The translations under genes and the position numbers were made by a program. The notes below the pieces were generated by a model that searched no databases, was not told the DNA's origin, and worked only from the letters and a program-made list of their open reading frames with translations. This document shows positions 42,544 to 51,174 of a DNA stretch of 64,000 nt, in pieces; position 1 is the first letter of the stretch, and each line of letters begins with the position of its first letter. The DNA lies in the NCBI RefSeq assembly GCF_039023475.1, contig NZ_JBCHVB010000004.1:186001-250000 (forward strand), given 5' to 3'. Source of the DNA: Erwinia sp039023475 (lineage in GTDB: Bacteria > Pseudomonadota > Gammaproteobacteria > Enterobacterales > Enterobacteriaceae).

Positions 42544-42674
42544 TAGCTTTTCCCGTAAAGATATTTAAACCCTTCACGTAGCCGCGGAGTATGCGAAGAG
42601 AATGCGGGAATAAACGCCGCCCCCATCCACACGGGCAGCAACAGCCCGCTCAGCGTTCGACGTTTTAGCAGCAT
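42543..42674 (-). CDS. 43-residue ORF translationally coupled to the AI-2E permease
   Basis: The reverse strand encodes MLLKRRTLSGLLLPVW, then a hydrophobic MGAAFIPAFS and a basic tail ending FKYLYGKS. CAGGAGGAG precedes the ATG by 7 bp, and the TAA overlaps the ATG of the permease gene as TAATG. A strong ribosome-binding site plus overlap is good evidence of translation. It may be a small membrane protein or a coupling leader. No family is known to me. Confidence 0.65.
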   Translation of the reverse strand: MLLKRRTLSGLLLPVWMGAAFIPAFSSHTPRLREGFKYLYGKS

Positions 42675-43149
42675 CGCAAAGCTCCTCCTGAAAGATTCCG
42701 GAAAAATTGATCGGCCAGAAGTCTATTTGCTGCAAAAAACCGCGTCCTGTTTTCGATCAGAAAAGAAAGAGATCGGCGACGGTAAATGCGGCTGATTTAA
42801 CATTTATTTAGTGGCCGGGGACGCTATCCGGAAATAGCAGGTAAGTGGGAGCAGGAGGAGCCGGGGATACGCGTTTTATTCCGGTAATTCAGTTAAAAAT
42901 CTGGTTTAGTGGTTAACTTTCAGGCTGTACCCAGCATTTATAGCTGAGCAGATACTTTTTATAAGCCGATCCTTAGTGAATCTTGCCAGAAAATCGTCAA
43001 TTCACCCTGCCATCGCCCGGCAATCCAGCCATCTCTCGCAGGATCCTCTTTATCGCGCCGGGCGCCTGCTGCGACGGGCTTTTCACCATTGAATGCGTGG
43101 GGGCGGGTGCGTAAGATTCTTTTTTACGTATTATAAATAAGAAACTGCT
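42675..43149. other. yhjE: 475-bp spacer before yhjE
   Basis: No gene is visible. TATAAAT just before yhjE (about 43132) may be its -10. The middle (about 42700-42960) is AT-rich with no clear repeat. Confidence 0.4.
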
Positions 43150-44478
43150 ATGCAAGCCTCCATCGCCACATCGCCCGACGCCGAAAATGACGCCACGCCC
43201 GTAAACTCACGCGGTAAAGTACTCGTTGCTTCGCTGGTCGGCACCGCTATCGAATTTTTTGATTTTTACATCTATGCAACCGCTGCGGTCATCGTTTTTC
43301 CGCATATCTTCTTTCCTCAGGGTGATGCAACCGTTGCCACGCTCCAGTCGCTGGCGACCTTTGCGATTGCGTTTATCGCCCGCCCTATCGGGTCAGCGGT
43401 CTTTGGCCACTTTGGCGATCGCGTAGGCCGCAAGGCTACGCTTGTCGCCTCACTGCTGACGATGGGGATCTCCACCGTCGTGATCGGCCTGCTGCCGGGT
43501 TATGAAACCATTGGCGTCTTTGCACCGCTGCTGCTGGCGCTGGCCCGCTTTGGTCAGGGTCTCGGCCTGGGCGGTGAATGGGGCGGCGCGGCACTGCTGG
43601 CCACCGAAAATGCCCCGGCGAAGAAGCGCGCGCTCTACGGCTCTTTCCCCCAGCTTGGCGCCCCTATTGGCTTCTTCTTTGCCAACGGCACCTTCCTGCT
43701 GCTCTCCTGGCTGCTGACTGACGATCAGTTTATGCAGTGGGGCTGGCGCGTTCCTTTTATTCTTTCCGCCGTGCTGGTGCTGGTGGGCCTTTACGTTCGC
43801 GTCTCGCTGCATGAGTCACCGGTGTTCGCGAAAGTGAAAAAAGAGAAGAAGCAGGTCAAAGTTCCGATTGGAACGCTGCTGACGAAGCATCTGAAGGCGA
43901 CCATTATCGGCACCTTCATTATGCTGGCAACCTACACCCTGTTTTACATTATGACGGTCTACTCCATGTCATATGGCACCACCGCCGCGCCGGGCGGGCT
44001 GGGCTTCCCGCGCAATACCATGCTGTGGATGCTGATGCTGGCGGTCATTGGCTTTGGCATCATGGTGCCGATCGCCGGCCTGCTGGCTGACCGCTATGGC
44101 CGCCGTAAAACGATGATTGTCATTACGCTGATGATTATCGCCTTTGCGATGATTTTCCCGTCAATGCTGGGCTCAGGCAGCCCGGCCATGGTGCTGGCGT
44201 TCCTGGTCTTCGGACTGAGCATTATGGGCCTGACGTTTGGCCCGATGGGCGCGCTCCTGCCGGAGCTGTTCCCGACGGAAGTCCGCTATACGGGCGCGTC
44301 ATTTTCCTACAACCTCTCCTCGATCCTGGGCGCTTCCGTCGCACCCTATATCGCGACCTGGCTGGCGCATAACTATGGCCTGTTCTATGTCGGCGTCTAC
44401 CTGGCGGCGATGGCCTGCCTGACGCTGTGCGCCCTGCTGGCCAGCAAAGAGACGCTGCACGACTCGCTGTTCGATTAA
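43150..44478 (+). CDS. yhjE: MFS transporter YhjE (metabolite:H+ symporter family)
   Basis: The 442-residue product is nearly colinear with E. coli YhjE, an MFS member of the MHS family related to ShiA and ProP. The N-terminal GTAIEFFDFYIYATAAVIVFPHIFFPQGD, the loop GDRVGRKATL between helices 2 and 3, and the second RKTM motif are present. Twelve hydrophobic segments are expected. The substrate is unproven. It marks the return to the E. coli gene order after the accessory region. Confidence 0.95.
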   Translation: MQASIATSPDAENDATPVNSRGKVLVASLVGTAIEFFDFYIYATAAVIVFPHIFFPQGDATVATLQSLATFAIAFIARPIGSAVFGHFGDRVGRKATLVASLLTMGISTVVIGLLPGYETIGVFAPLLLALARFGQGLGLGGEWGGAALLATENAPAKKRALYGSFPQLGAPIGFFFANGTFLLLSWLLTDDQFMQWGWRVPFILSAVLVLVGLYVRVSLHESPVFAKVKKEKKQVKVPIGTLLTKHLKATIIGTFIMLATYTLFYIMTVYSMSYGTTAAPGGLGFPRNTMLWMLMLAVIGFGIMVPIAGLLADRYGRRKTMIVITLMIIAFAMIFPSMLGSGSPAMVLAFLVFGLSIMGLTFGPMGALLPELFPTEVRYTGASFSYNLSSILGASVAPYIATWLAHNYGLFYVGVYLAAMACLTLCALLASKETLHDSLFD

Positions 44479-44611
44479 GCCGGATAGGGTGCTGGAAGTC
44501 CGGATGGGAAGCCGGACTCACCACCCATAACCCGCACGACGCAGCTATCAGTGCCTCTGGCCCGTAAAGAGCGGCCAGAACGTCTCAAGCAAGCCGCTTG
44601 TCCTGCATCCA

Positions 44612-44648
44612 CCTGCTCAGCTCTGCTGAGCAGGTTTTTTTATTTTTT
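44612..44648. terminator. Intrinsic terminator between yhjE and yhjG
   Basis: CCTGCTCAG and CTGAGCAGG pair around CTCTG, followed by seven T residues. It overlaps the very end of convergent yhjG. Confidence 0.9.
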
Positions 44649-46709
44649 GTCGCTCTTCATCTGTTGCAGCACGTTAGTACACTGGTTGCCTTCATTATCG
44701 CTGGGCGAGATCAGCGCAAGCAGCGCCGCCGCCGGAGCCACCACGGCACCCAACGCAACGGCAGCGGCACCACGGGCAAGCAGCGGTCCGGCCTTCACGC
44801 CCGCGTCCGGATTTTTAAAAGTGCCGCGCACGTAGAGCGGTGAGCGCAGGGTAACGATGCGGATACCCTTACTTTCAGGGTCGATTGAAAGATCCAGCCG
44901 CTCGTTAGCGAAGTTTGTGGTGCCGCTGATATTAACGACCGCGTTCTGCGTATCAAAAACAAACAGCCGGGTGGCGGCCAGACCGTTCGTCACGTTCAGA
45001 TCGGCGGCGGCACAGTTAATCCGCACTTCATCATCGCCAAACAGCTTGCCCACCACGTAGTTCCCCACGTTCAGGCCGACGATCTCCATCAGGTTACGGC
45101 TGATAACGCCATCATTCATCAGCAGCTTCAGATCGCCATTGCTGGTCGCCAGGATATCCGCCACGGAATTCCCGGTGCCGCGCAGCGTGGCATCGCCGTT
45201 AATCTGTCCCATACTGCTCTGCATCGCTTCAACGTCCGGGAAAAGCTGTTTCAGCTTCAGGTTACGGGCATGCAGATCGGCACGGGCGCGCATCGGCGTC
45301 CGGTCTCCCTCCATCCGTATTGTGGCGTTGAGGTTGCCTCCCGCGATGCCAAAGCGCAGCGGATCGAGCAGGATATTGCCGTTTTTCAGGACAAGATGCG
45401 TATAGAGATCGCTGAGCGGCAGCGAATTGCTGTGCTCAATGCGCTCGCCGCGAAACTTCACGTCGGCATCCATGACGTCCCAGCTTTTGGTTTCAAACTT
45501 ATCATGCGGCAGCACGCGATCGGCAGGCTGGTTGTCCGCCTCACCGCGCTTCGCTTTTGCCTGTTCGGTTTTTTCGCTGCCTTTCCCGGAATTAACGCCT
45601 ATCAGCGGGCCGAGATCCGCCATGCGCAGCTGTCGTGACGCCAGCGAACCTTCCAGTTTGGGCCGTGGTTTGCCCTGGGTATAGGTCAGTGAGCCGTGAA
45701 TGTCGCTGTCACCGATATGACCATTGAACTTCTCATAACGGAACACCGGGCCGCCCTTCTGCTGGAAGCGGGCAATCAGGCGTCCATCCGTTTCGTAAGG
45801 AGGCGTGTCGGGCAGCAGAATACCCGTCAGGCCATAGAGGTTGGCCAGCGTATCGCCAGAGAAGCGCAGCCGTATATTCAGGCCGCCCAGATTGAGCGGA
45901 TCTTGCAGGCTGCCCGCGACCTGAACACGGGTGGTGCCGTTGCGCACATCGGCCTGAAGGGGGAAAGGGGTTGTCTGGCTGCGCAGGGAAAGCATGCCGC
46001 CAATTTTCCCCTCGCCGGTGAGCTTTTCATCGTTATAGGTGCCGCTGGCCTTCCAGCCGAACACAAAGTCAGACGCCCCTTTCTGGCTGGCCTCTTCCTG
46101 ATTGCCCGTGACCTGAGAAAAGGGCACAGGTTTACCCAGTGGATTAACCGTGACCTGGACGTCCGCCTTATTGATCGCATCCTGATAAGCAATCTGACTG
46201 CGATCAAACATAATGTTATCGAGGCGGAACGACCAGGCGGATGGCGGCTGGTCCGCATCGGCGTTGTCACTGCCGGCAAGGTTAAAGGTCCAGTTGTTTT
46301 TCCCCTCAGCGGTCTGGATCAGCCTGGCGTCGGGCTGGGTCAGTTTAATCCACGGGATATAAACCTCTTTTCCCAGCAGCGCCAGCGGTGCCAGGGTCGC
46401 CTCCGCGCGCTGGAGGTGGACCATAGTCACTTCGGGGATGTCAGGAGGATTGCCGAGCAGAATATCGTCGGCATGCACATGCGGCCAGGGGATCCAGCTG
46501 CGCCAGCCCGGCTCCTCCCGGTTACGCGTCCAGGCGACGCCCAAATCGCCGCGAATGGCAAAGGGACGGTTCAGCTCCGTCGAGACCTTCTGGTTGATAG
46601 TTGGCTTAATACGGTTCCAGTCAAAGGTGGCGATAACGATCGCCACCACGACAACCAGCAGCAAAAAAATCCCGACAATCCAACTGATTATTTTCCCGGT
46701 GCGTGACAT
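44640..46709 (-). CDS. yhjG: AsmA-family inner-membrane protein YhjG
   Basis: The 689-residue product matches E. coli YhjG (about 690). A single N-terminal membrane helix (IISWIVGIFLLLVVVVAIVIA) anchors a large periplasmic AsmA-like domain with the typical FDWNRIKPTINQKVSTELNRPF start. AsmA-like proteins form bridge-like lipid-transfer grooves between membranes; YhjG's own role is less clear. The C-terminal end has an Ala/Gly-rich hydrophobic segment (about 650-675). GGAGAACAGG precedes the ATG. Confidence 0.93.
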   Translation of the reverse strand: MSRTGKIISWIVGIFLLLVVVVAIVIATFDWNRIKPTINQKVSTELNRPFAIRGDLGVAWTRNREEPGWRSWIPWPHVHADDILLGNPPDIPEVTMVHLQRAEATLAPLALLGKEVYIPWIKLTQPDARLIQTAEGKNNWTFNLAGSDNADADQPPSAWSFRLDNIMFDRSQIAYQDAINKADVQVTVNPLGKPVPFSQVTGNQEEASQKGASDFVFGWKASGTYNDEKLTGEGKIGGMLSLRSQTTPFPLQADVRNGTTRVQVAGSLQDPLNLGGLNIRLRFSGDTLANLYGLTGILLPDTPPYETDGRLIARFQQKGGPVFRYEKFNGHIGDSDIHGSLTYTQGKPRPKLEGSLASRQLRMADLGPLIGVNSGKGSEKTEQAKAKRGEADNQPADRVLPHDKFETKSWDVMDADVKFRGERIEHSNSLPLSDLYTHLVLKNGNILLDPLRFGIAGGNLNATIRMEGDRTPMRARADLHARNLKLKQLFPDVEAMQSSMGQINGDATLRGTGNSVADILATSNGDLKLLMNDGVISRNLMEIVGLNVGNYVVGKLFGDDEVRINCAAADLNVTNGLAATRLFVFDTQNAVVNISGTTNFANERLDLSIDPESKGIRIVTLRSPLYVRGTFKNPDAGVKAGPLLARGAAAVALGAVVAPAAALLALISPSDNEGNQCTNVLQQMKSDKK

Positions 46710-47009
46710 ACCTGTTCTCCATGCTCGCTTCTGTCTTCAGTAAAGATAGTCGAGAGCGGGCGAAAGGACATTACCCTAACCGAAGCGGTAAACTCCAACG
46801 TGAGCGAAAATTAAGGTTTTGTCGAACGCTCAGCGCTAACCCGGCGCGGCCAGCGTCGGCAAAATTTGCTCAGACCGCCCTGAAAAGCGGATAAACAGCC
46901 AGGAAACGGAAAAACAGGCGTGATGACACATAAAAATAAAACGGCGTTTTAAATTATTGACTCCATCCCCAGCCACGGTGAAACTAGGGGCAGAACAGAT
47001 AACGGACTG
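46710..47009. promoter_or_regulatory. kdgK: Divergent yhjG/kdgK promoter region
   Basis: 300 bp without a gene. The kdgK side holds a strong KdgR-like box (46933-46955) about 60 bp before the start. The yhjG side shows no clear regulatory element. Confidence 0.5.
46933..46955 (+). promoter_or_regulatory. kdgK: KdgR box before kdgK
   Basis: AAATAAAAC and GTTTTAAATT flank GGC, giving an AT-rich dyad that fits the KdgR consensus (wwTGAAAC-N-GTTTCAww pattern). In enterics kdgK is under KdgR, so the place agrees. Confidence 0.7.
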
Positions 47010-47948
47010 ATGAAAATGACCCAGAAAAGAATCGCCGTAATCGGCGAATGTATGATTGAGCTTTCACAAAAAAACAATGACTTAAGCCGTGAATTTGGCG
47101 GTGACACCCTCAACACGGCGGTCTACATTGCCCGCCAGGTTGAGGCTTCGCAGCTGAGCGTGGATTATGTTACCGCGCTCGGTACCGACAGCTTCAGCAG
47201 TGAGATGATCGCCGCATGGCAGCAGGAAGAGGTCCAGACCGCCCTAATCCAGCGTATGGATAATAAGCTGCCGGGCCTTTATGTCATCGAGACGGACGCC
47301 AGCGGCGAGCGCACCTTCTATTACTGGCGTAACGACGCGGCGGCCCGTTACTGGCTTGAGAGCGATCGCGCAGAGGAGATCTGTCAGCAGCTGGCGGAGT
47401 TCGACTATCTCTACCTGAGCGGCATCAGCCTGGCTATTCTCACGCCGCAGAGCCGTGAGAAGCTGATGACGCTGCTGTCAGCCTGTCGTCGCAACGGCGG
47501 GAAGGTTATTTTTGATAATAACTACCGCCCGCGCCTGTGGGCTTCTGCAGACGAGACGCAGACCGCCTATCAGGCCATGCTCGCCTGCACGGATATCGCT
47601 TTCCTGACGCTGGATGATGAAACCCTGCTCTGGGGCGAGGCGGACGTGGAGAAGGTGATTGCGCGAACGCGCGCCGCAGGCGTCAGCGAAATTGTTATCA
47701 AGCGGGGCGCGGAGTCCTGCCTGGTGTCGCTACCGGATGCGTCACTGATTGAGGTTCCTGCCGTGCAGCTCCCTGCCAGCAAAGTGATCGATACTACCGC
47801 AGCCGGCGACTCGTTCAGCGCAGGTTATCTGGCGGTACGGCTTTGCGGCGGCAGTGCAGAAGAGGCGGCGAAACGCGGTCACCTTACTGCCAGCACCGTG
47901 ATCCAGCACCGTGGGGCCATTATTCCCCGGGCCGCAATGCCAGCCTGA
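47010..47948 (+). CDS. kdgK: 2-keto-3-deoxygluconate kinase
   Basis: KdgK phosphorylates KDG to KDPG in the Entner-Doudoroff and pectin routes. The 312-residue PfkB-family product has RIAVIGECMIEL, the substrate region FGGDTLNTAVYIARQ, YYWRNDAAARYWL, and the catalytic base motif DTTAAGDSFSAGYLAVRL with GDS and a downstream Asp. It is highly like E. coli KdgK. It takes the KDG made by the KduD of the uronide operon in this window. Confidence 0.97.
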   Translation: MKMTQKRIAVIGECMIELSQKNNDLSREFGGDTLNTAVYIARQVEASQLSVDYVTALGTDSFSSEMIAAWQQEEVQTALIQRMDNKLPGLYVIETDASGERTFYYWRNDAAARYWLESDRAEEICQQLAEFDYLYLSGISLAILTPQSREKLMTLLSACRRNGGKVIFDNNYRPRLWASADETQTAYQAMLACTDIAFLTLDDETLLWGEADVEKVIARTRAAGVSEIVIKRGAESCLVSLPDASLIEVPAVQLPASKVIDTTAAGDSFSAGYLAVRLCGGSAEEAAKRGHLTASTVIQHRGAIIPRAAMPA

Positions 47949-47960
47949 TTCGCTGTCGCT

Positions 47961-47986
47961 CAGGAGCATCCTGTCGGGTGCTCCTG
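47961..47986 (+). terminator. Hairpin after kdgK
   Basis: CAGGAGCA and TGCTCCTG pair around TCCTGTCGGG. It lacks a good T-run, so termination is probable but not sure. Confidence 0.5.
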
Positions 47987-48512
47987 ATTAACGCCTCCAC
48001 CCGCCATAATTATCTCCCTGCCTAAAGTTAAATCAGCAAAATAAAATCCCACACTCTCTTTTAGCTTCATCCCGAAAATAAAAGCGCTCCCTTATTTCAG
48101 CGGCTAATATTGGTATTAAGCTGTTATTTTCAATCGGCCTTTATCCCGCAGGTAATAAACGGAATTTAACAGAAAAATAATTTAAGCCTTTCTTTTAAAT
48201 TGCTATGCCACGGCATTAGTTTAAATCTTAACTTCATGATTTTTATGGAGATAAAACTTATATCACTTAAATAAAAACAGTAGTAAATTTTATACTCTAT
48301 TTTCCTGCTTACGGTGCTGGGGCGCCAGGTCACTAAAACGGATACGGACAGTACCGCTGGGTATAGTCTGATTCTGGACAAAACGCGAGGCAAAAGCTGG
48401 ACGCTTTATTTATAAAACGGCACTGTCATCGCTATTCACCTTATTCCTGACCGGTCCGCCCGTTATTTTTAACGGCTGGCCTATACTCAAATAATGCTGC
48501 TCAGGAGCGCCT
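47987..48512. other. AT-rich 526-bp spacer between kdgK and the esterase gene
   Basis: No credible gene. A 75-codon reverse frame (48166-48393) lacks a family match and a ribosome-binding site. CTATACTC just before the esterase start (about 48480) resembles a sigma-S-type -10. Confidence 0.4.
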
Positions 48513-49394
48513 ATGAAAACTGAAATTATTACTATCTGGCCGCAGGGCGACGCCCCTGGCGCCAGCGACTCGCGCGTTCAGCCGCAGATCGTCGATCTCG
48601 CGAAGGAATATGAACCCTTCGATCGTGCCGCCAGCGGTGTCCGCAGCCCGGAGATCGCGTTCTGGTATCCCGACGAGAAGAACGACAATGACGTCACGCT
48701 GCTGGTTACACCCGGCGGCGGCTTTGAACGCATCATGATCGATAAAGAAGGCAGTGCGCTGGCGATGTTTTTCACCGCGATGGGCTATACGCTGGCGGTG
48801 ATGACCTATCGTTTTCCACAGGATGGCCATCACGAAGGCAGCGACGCGCCGCTGGCCGACGCACAGCGTGCTATTCGCGTGCTTCGTCATCGCGCCGCCC
48901 GCAAGCTTAACGGCAAGCGCATCGTGATGATGGGCTTCTCCGCCGGTGGCTACGTCGCCGCCAGCGCTGGCACCCGCTTCGGTGAAAAACTCTATCCAAT
49001 ACAGGATATTGCCGATTCGCTGAGCGCCCGGCCCGACGCGATGGTACTGCTCTATCCGGTCATCAGCATGCGCGAGGGGCTGGCGCATCCGGGCTCGCGC
49101 CTGCGGCTGCTGGGTGAGCATCCTGTTCAGCGGGAAATCGACGCGTATTCACTGGAAACGCGGGTAACGGAGCAGACGCCGCAGACGCTGCTGATCCATG
49201 CCGTAAATGATGAGTCGGTGCCGATCAATAACAGCATGGTGATGTTCAGCGCGCTGCGCGAGCATAAGGTTTCCAGCGAGCTGCACTTTTACGAGAAAGG
49301 CGGGCACGGCTTTGGCATCCGCAATGTCGCTGACCTGCCGCTGGCAAGCTGGCCGATGCTGGTCAATGAATGGCTGCGCGCACGGGCCTGGTAG
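48513..49394 (+). CDS. Acetyl-esterase-like alpha/beta hydrolase
   Basis: The 293-residue cytoplasmic product resembles bacterial BD-FAE/acetyl xylan esterase-like hydrolases. An oxyanion loop VTPGGGF, a nucleophile elbow GFSAGGY, an acid residue in HAVNDESVP and a His in KGGHGFGI are all visible. AGGAGCGCC precedes the ATG. It is not a family found here in E. coli. It could deacetylate sugars, perhaps for the uronide route, but that is guessed. Confidence 0.82.
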   Translation: MKTEIITIWPQGDAPGASDSRVQPQIVDLAKEYEPFDRAASGVRSPEIAFWYPDEKNDNDVTLLVTPGGGFERIMIDKEGSALAMFFTAMGYTLAVMTYRFPQDGHHEGSDAPLADAQRAIRVLRHRAARKLNGKRIVMMGFSAGGYVAASAGTRFGEKLYPIQDIADSLSARPDAMVLLYPVISMREGLAHPGSRLRLLGEHPVQREIDAYSLETRVTEQTPQTLLIHAVNDESVPINNSMVMFSALREHKVSSELHFYEKGGHGFGIRNVADLPLASWPMLVNEWLRARAW

Positions 49395-49426
49395 GCAGCA
49401 GAGCGGCTTAACGCCGCCCTGCCCAC

Positions 49427-50914
49427 TTAGTTTTGCCGGACCGGAATATCGGAGACTTCGGGCTGGGTTTCATCGACGACAGCCGCCGGTTCCGGCGCGG
49501 GCGTCATTACCGTCTGCCAGATGTTCTGAAGCGTTTTTACGTTGGTTTCCGGTTCGCCCTGCGGCTGCATCAGCACCATCGTCAGCTCCTGAGAAAGCTG
49601 CTGCCGCAGTTCCTGATTCATCAGTGACAGCGTCAGGCCGGACAGAAAAGTCTGCCGCAGCTTCTGATACTGTTCCGGGGCGATATCCACCACCGCATTC
49701 TGCTGCGACCGCAGCCGCTGGCTCATCAGTACGTCAGTATCGGTGCGGGCATAGGTGGCAAACAGCTTATTCAACTCCACCGTTTTCTGCGCCATCAGCG
49801 CGTCAAACTCCTCCTGCGGCAGACCGTTATCACGAATATTCGCCATCTCCTGGGCGATCAGTTTCAGGTTGCTCTCCAGCGTGGCGTTGTCCGCGTCGAT
49901 ATTGATCGCGCACTGGGCGCGCTGATAGAGCACGCGGCAGTCAAAGCCGACCTGAACCTTCTGGGCTTTATTCTCCGATAGCACCTTCTGCACGTGCCAG
50001 AACAGCGCTTCGCGGGCCAGATCGCTCTGCCAGTAGCGCTGCAAGCTTTGCGACTCGCGGATCGGCTGCCACGGGTTATCCCAGACCAGCGACAGGCGAT
50101 CCTGCCGGAGGCTGCTGTTCACCAGGTTGACCGGCTGCGTCGGCAGCGGTGAGAGCGTTGGCATCGGGGAGGGCACTTCCCGCTGGCCCTGAAGCGACGA
50201 GAACGTTTTGCCGATCTGTTCAGCCAGGCTGCGGCTGTCAACGTTGCCGACCACAAACAGCGTCATGGCGTCCGGCGTGTACCACTGCCGATAAAAGGCG
50301 TTCAGCTTTTGCGGATCGACCGGCTGGCTGACCGCCGGGGCCGGATCGTGGCCCAGCAGCGTCGAGCCTTTCAGCCGATAGCGCCACCAGACGTCCTGCG
50401 GGTTGCCGGGCCAGGTGGCGATGGGGTCATCCGCACTGAGGGCGGTAGTGACCGTCTGCTCATCGATGTTCATCTCGCCGGCGGTGGCAGCCAGCCAGTT
50501 CAGCGCCTCTTTCAACAGCTCGGGACGGTTGTTCGGCAGGCTTAATGTATAGAGCGTATGGTCATAGGAGGTGAGCGCTGGGGGCTGTGGGCGATCGTGA
50601 TCGATCCCCTGCTGCCAGAGCGAGCGCTGCTGCGCGGGTTCCAGCCTGACGTTGTGCACCAGCGCCAGACGGGGTAACAGATGGGTGAATCCGGCCTGCT
50701 GCGTACTCTCCACCAGCGAACCGGTATTGATCAGCAAGCGTACTTCAACGCGGTCACTTGGCCGCTGCGGCGTTGTCAGCACCTGCCAGCGAAAACCGTT
50801 ATCCAGTTTTCCCTGCTGCCAGGCGGGATCGGGTTGGAGTGTTTCAGCCTGCACAGTGGTGGCGGCGGCCAGCACTATCCCACCAATCAAAAGACGCATT
50901 CTGGTGCCCTGCAT
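49427..50914 (-). CDS. yhjJ: M16 peptidase-like periplasmic protein YhjJ, metal site lost
   Basis: The 495-residue product has a signal peptide (MQGTRMRLLIGGIVLAAATTVQA) and matches E. coli YhjJ. The usual M16 zinc motif HxxEH is replaced by HLLPRLAL in THLLPRLAL, so it is probably a non-catalytic M16 paralogue as in E. coli. A second M16 domain includes the QYQKLRQTFLSGL region. A short Pro/Thr/Glu-rich tail ends it. AGGGGTTCAC precedes the ATG. Confidence 0.93.
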   Translation of the reverse strand: MQGTRMRLLIGGIVLAAATTVQAETLQPDPAWQQGKLDNGFRWQVLTTPQRPSDRVEVRLLINTGSLVESTQQAGFTHLLPRLALVHNVRLEPAQQRSLWQQGIDHDRPQPPALTSYDHTLYTLSLPNNRPELLKEALNWLAATAGEMNIDEQTVTTALSADDPIATWPGNPQDVWWRYRLKGSTLLGHDPAPAVSQPVDPQKLNAFYRQWYTPDAMTLFVVGNVDSRSLAEQIGKTFSSLQGQREVPSPMPTLSPLPTQPVNLVNSSLRQDRLSLVWDNPWQPIRESQSLQRYWQSDLAREALFWHVQKVLSENKAQKVQVGFDCRVLYQRAQCAINIDADNATLESNLKLIAQEMANIRDNGLPQEEFDALMAQKTVELNKLFATYARTDTDVLMSQRLRSQQNAVVDIAPEQYQKLRQTFLSGLTLSLMNQELRQQLSQELTMVLMQPQGEPETNVKTLQNIWQTVMTPAPEPAAVVDETQPEVSDIPVRQN

Positions 50915-51174
50915 GTGAACCCCTACTCAATCACAAACCAAAAAAATCACTGGCGATCTACGGCCTGTGGTTATCGACGTAAAGGATAACTCAGGGAAGC
51001 CGCTGTTTTTTTACGGAGCAGCTTCTTAGACCACGCGCCGGCAAGGATGTCGCGCCACCGGGTGAAAAAAGGAAAAAAATCTGTGAGGGTTATTATGCAA
51101 ATGCCCGCCGCGAGGGCAAGTCGCGACGGGCATATGGCGGGATATTTATGTAATTAGACGGTTATTGTCACCTT
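50915..51174. other. yhjJ/dctA spacer with strong hairpin
   Basis: ATGCCCG-C-CGCGA and TCGCG-A-CGGGCAT (51101-51133) form a long stem and probably end the dctA transcript. No gene otherwise. Confidence 0.5.

Noticed and set aside
45696..46706. 336-codon plus-strand frame opposite yhjG
   Set aside because: It is an antisense shadow of the AsmA-like gene and has no domain or signal.
48166..48393. A 75-codon reverse-strand frame in the AT-rich kdgK-esterase spacer
   Set aside because: There is no ribosome-binding site, no similarity, and its composition equals the non-coding background.
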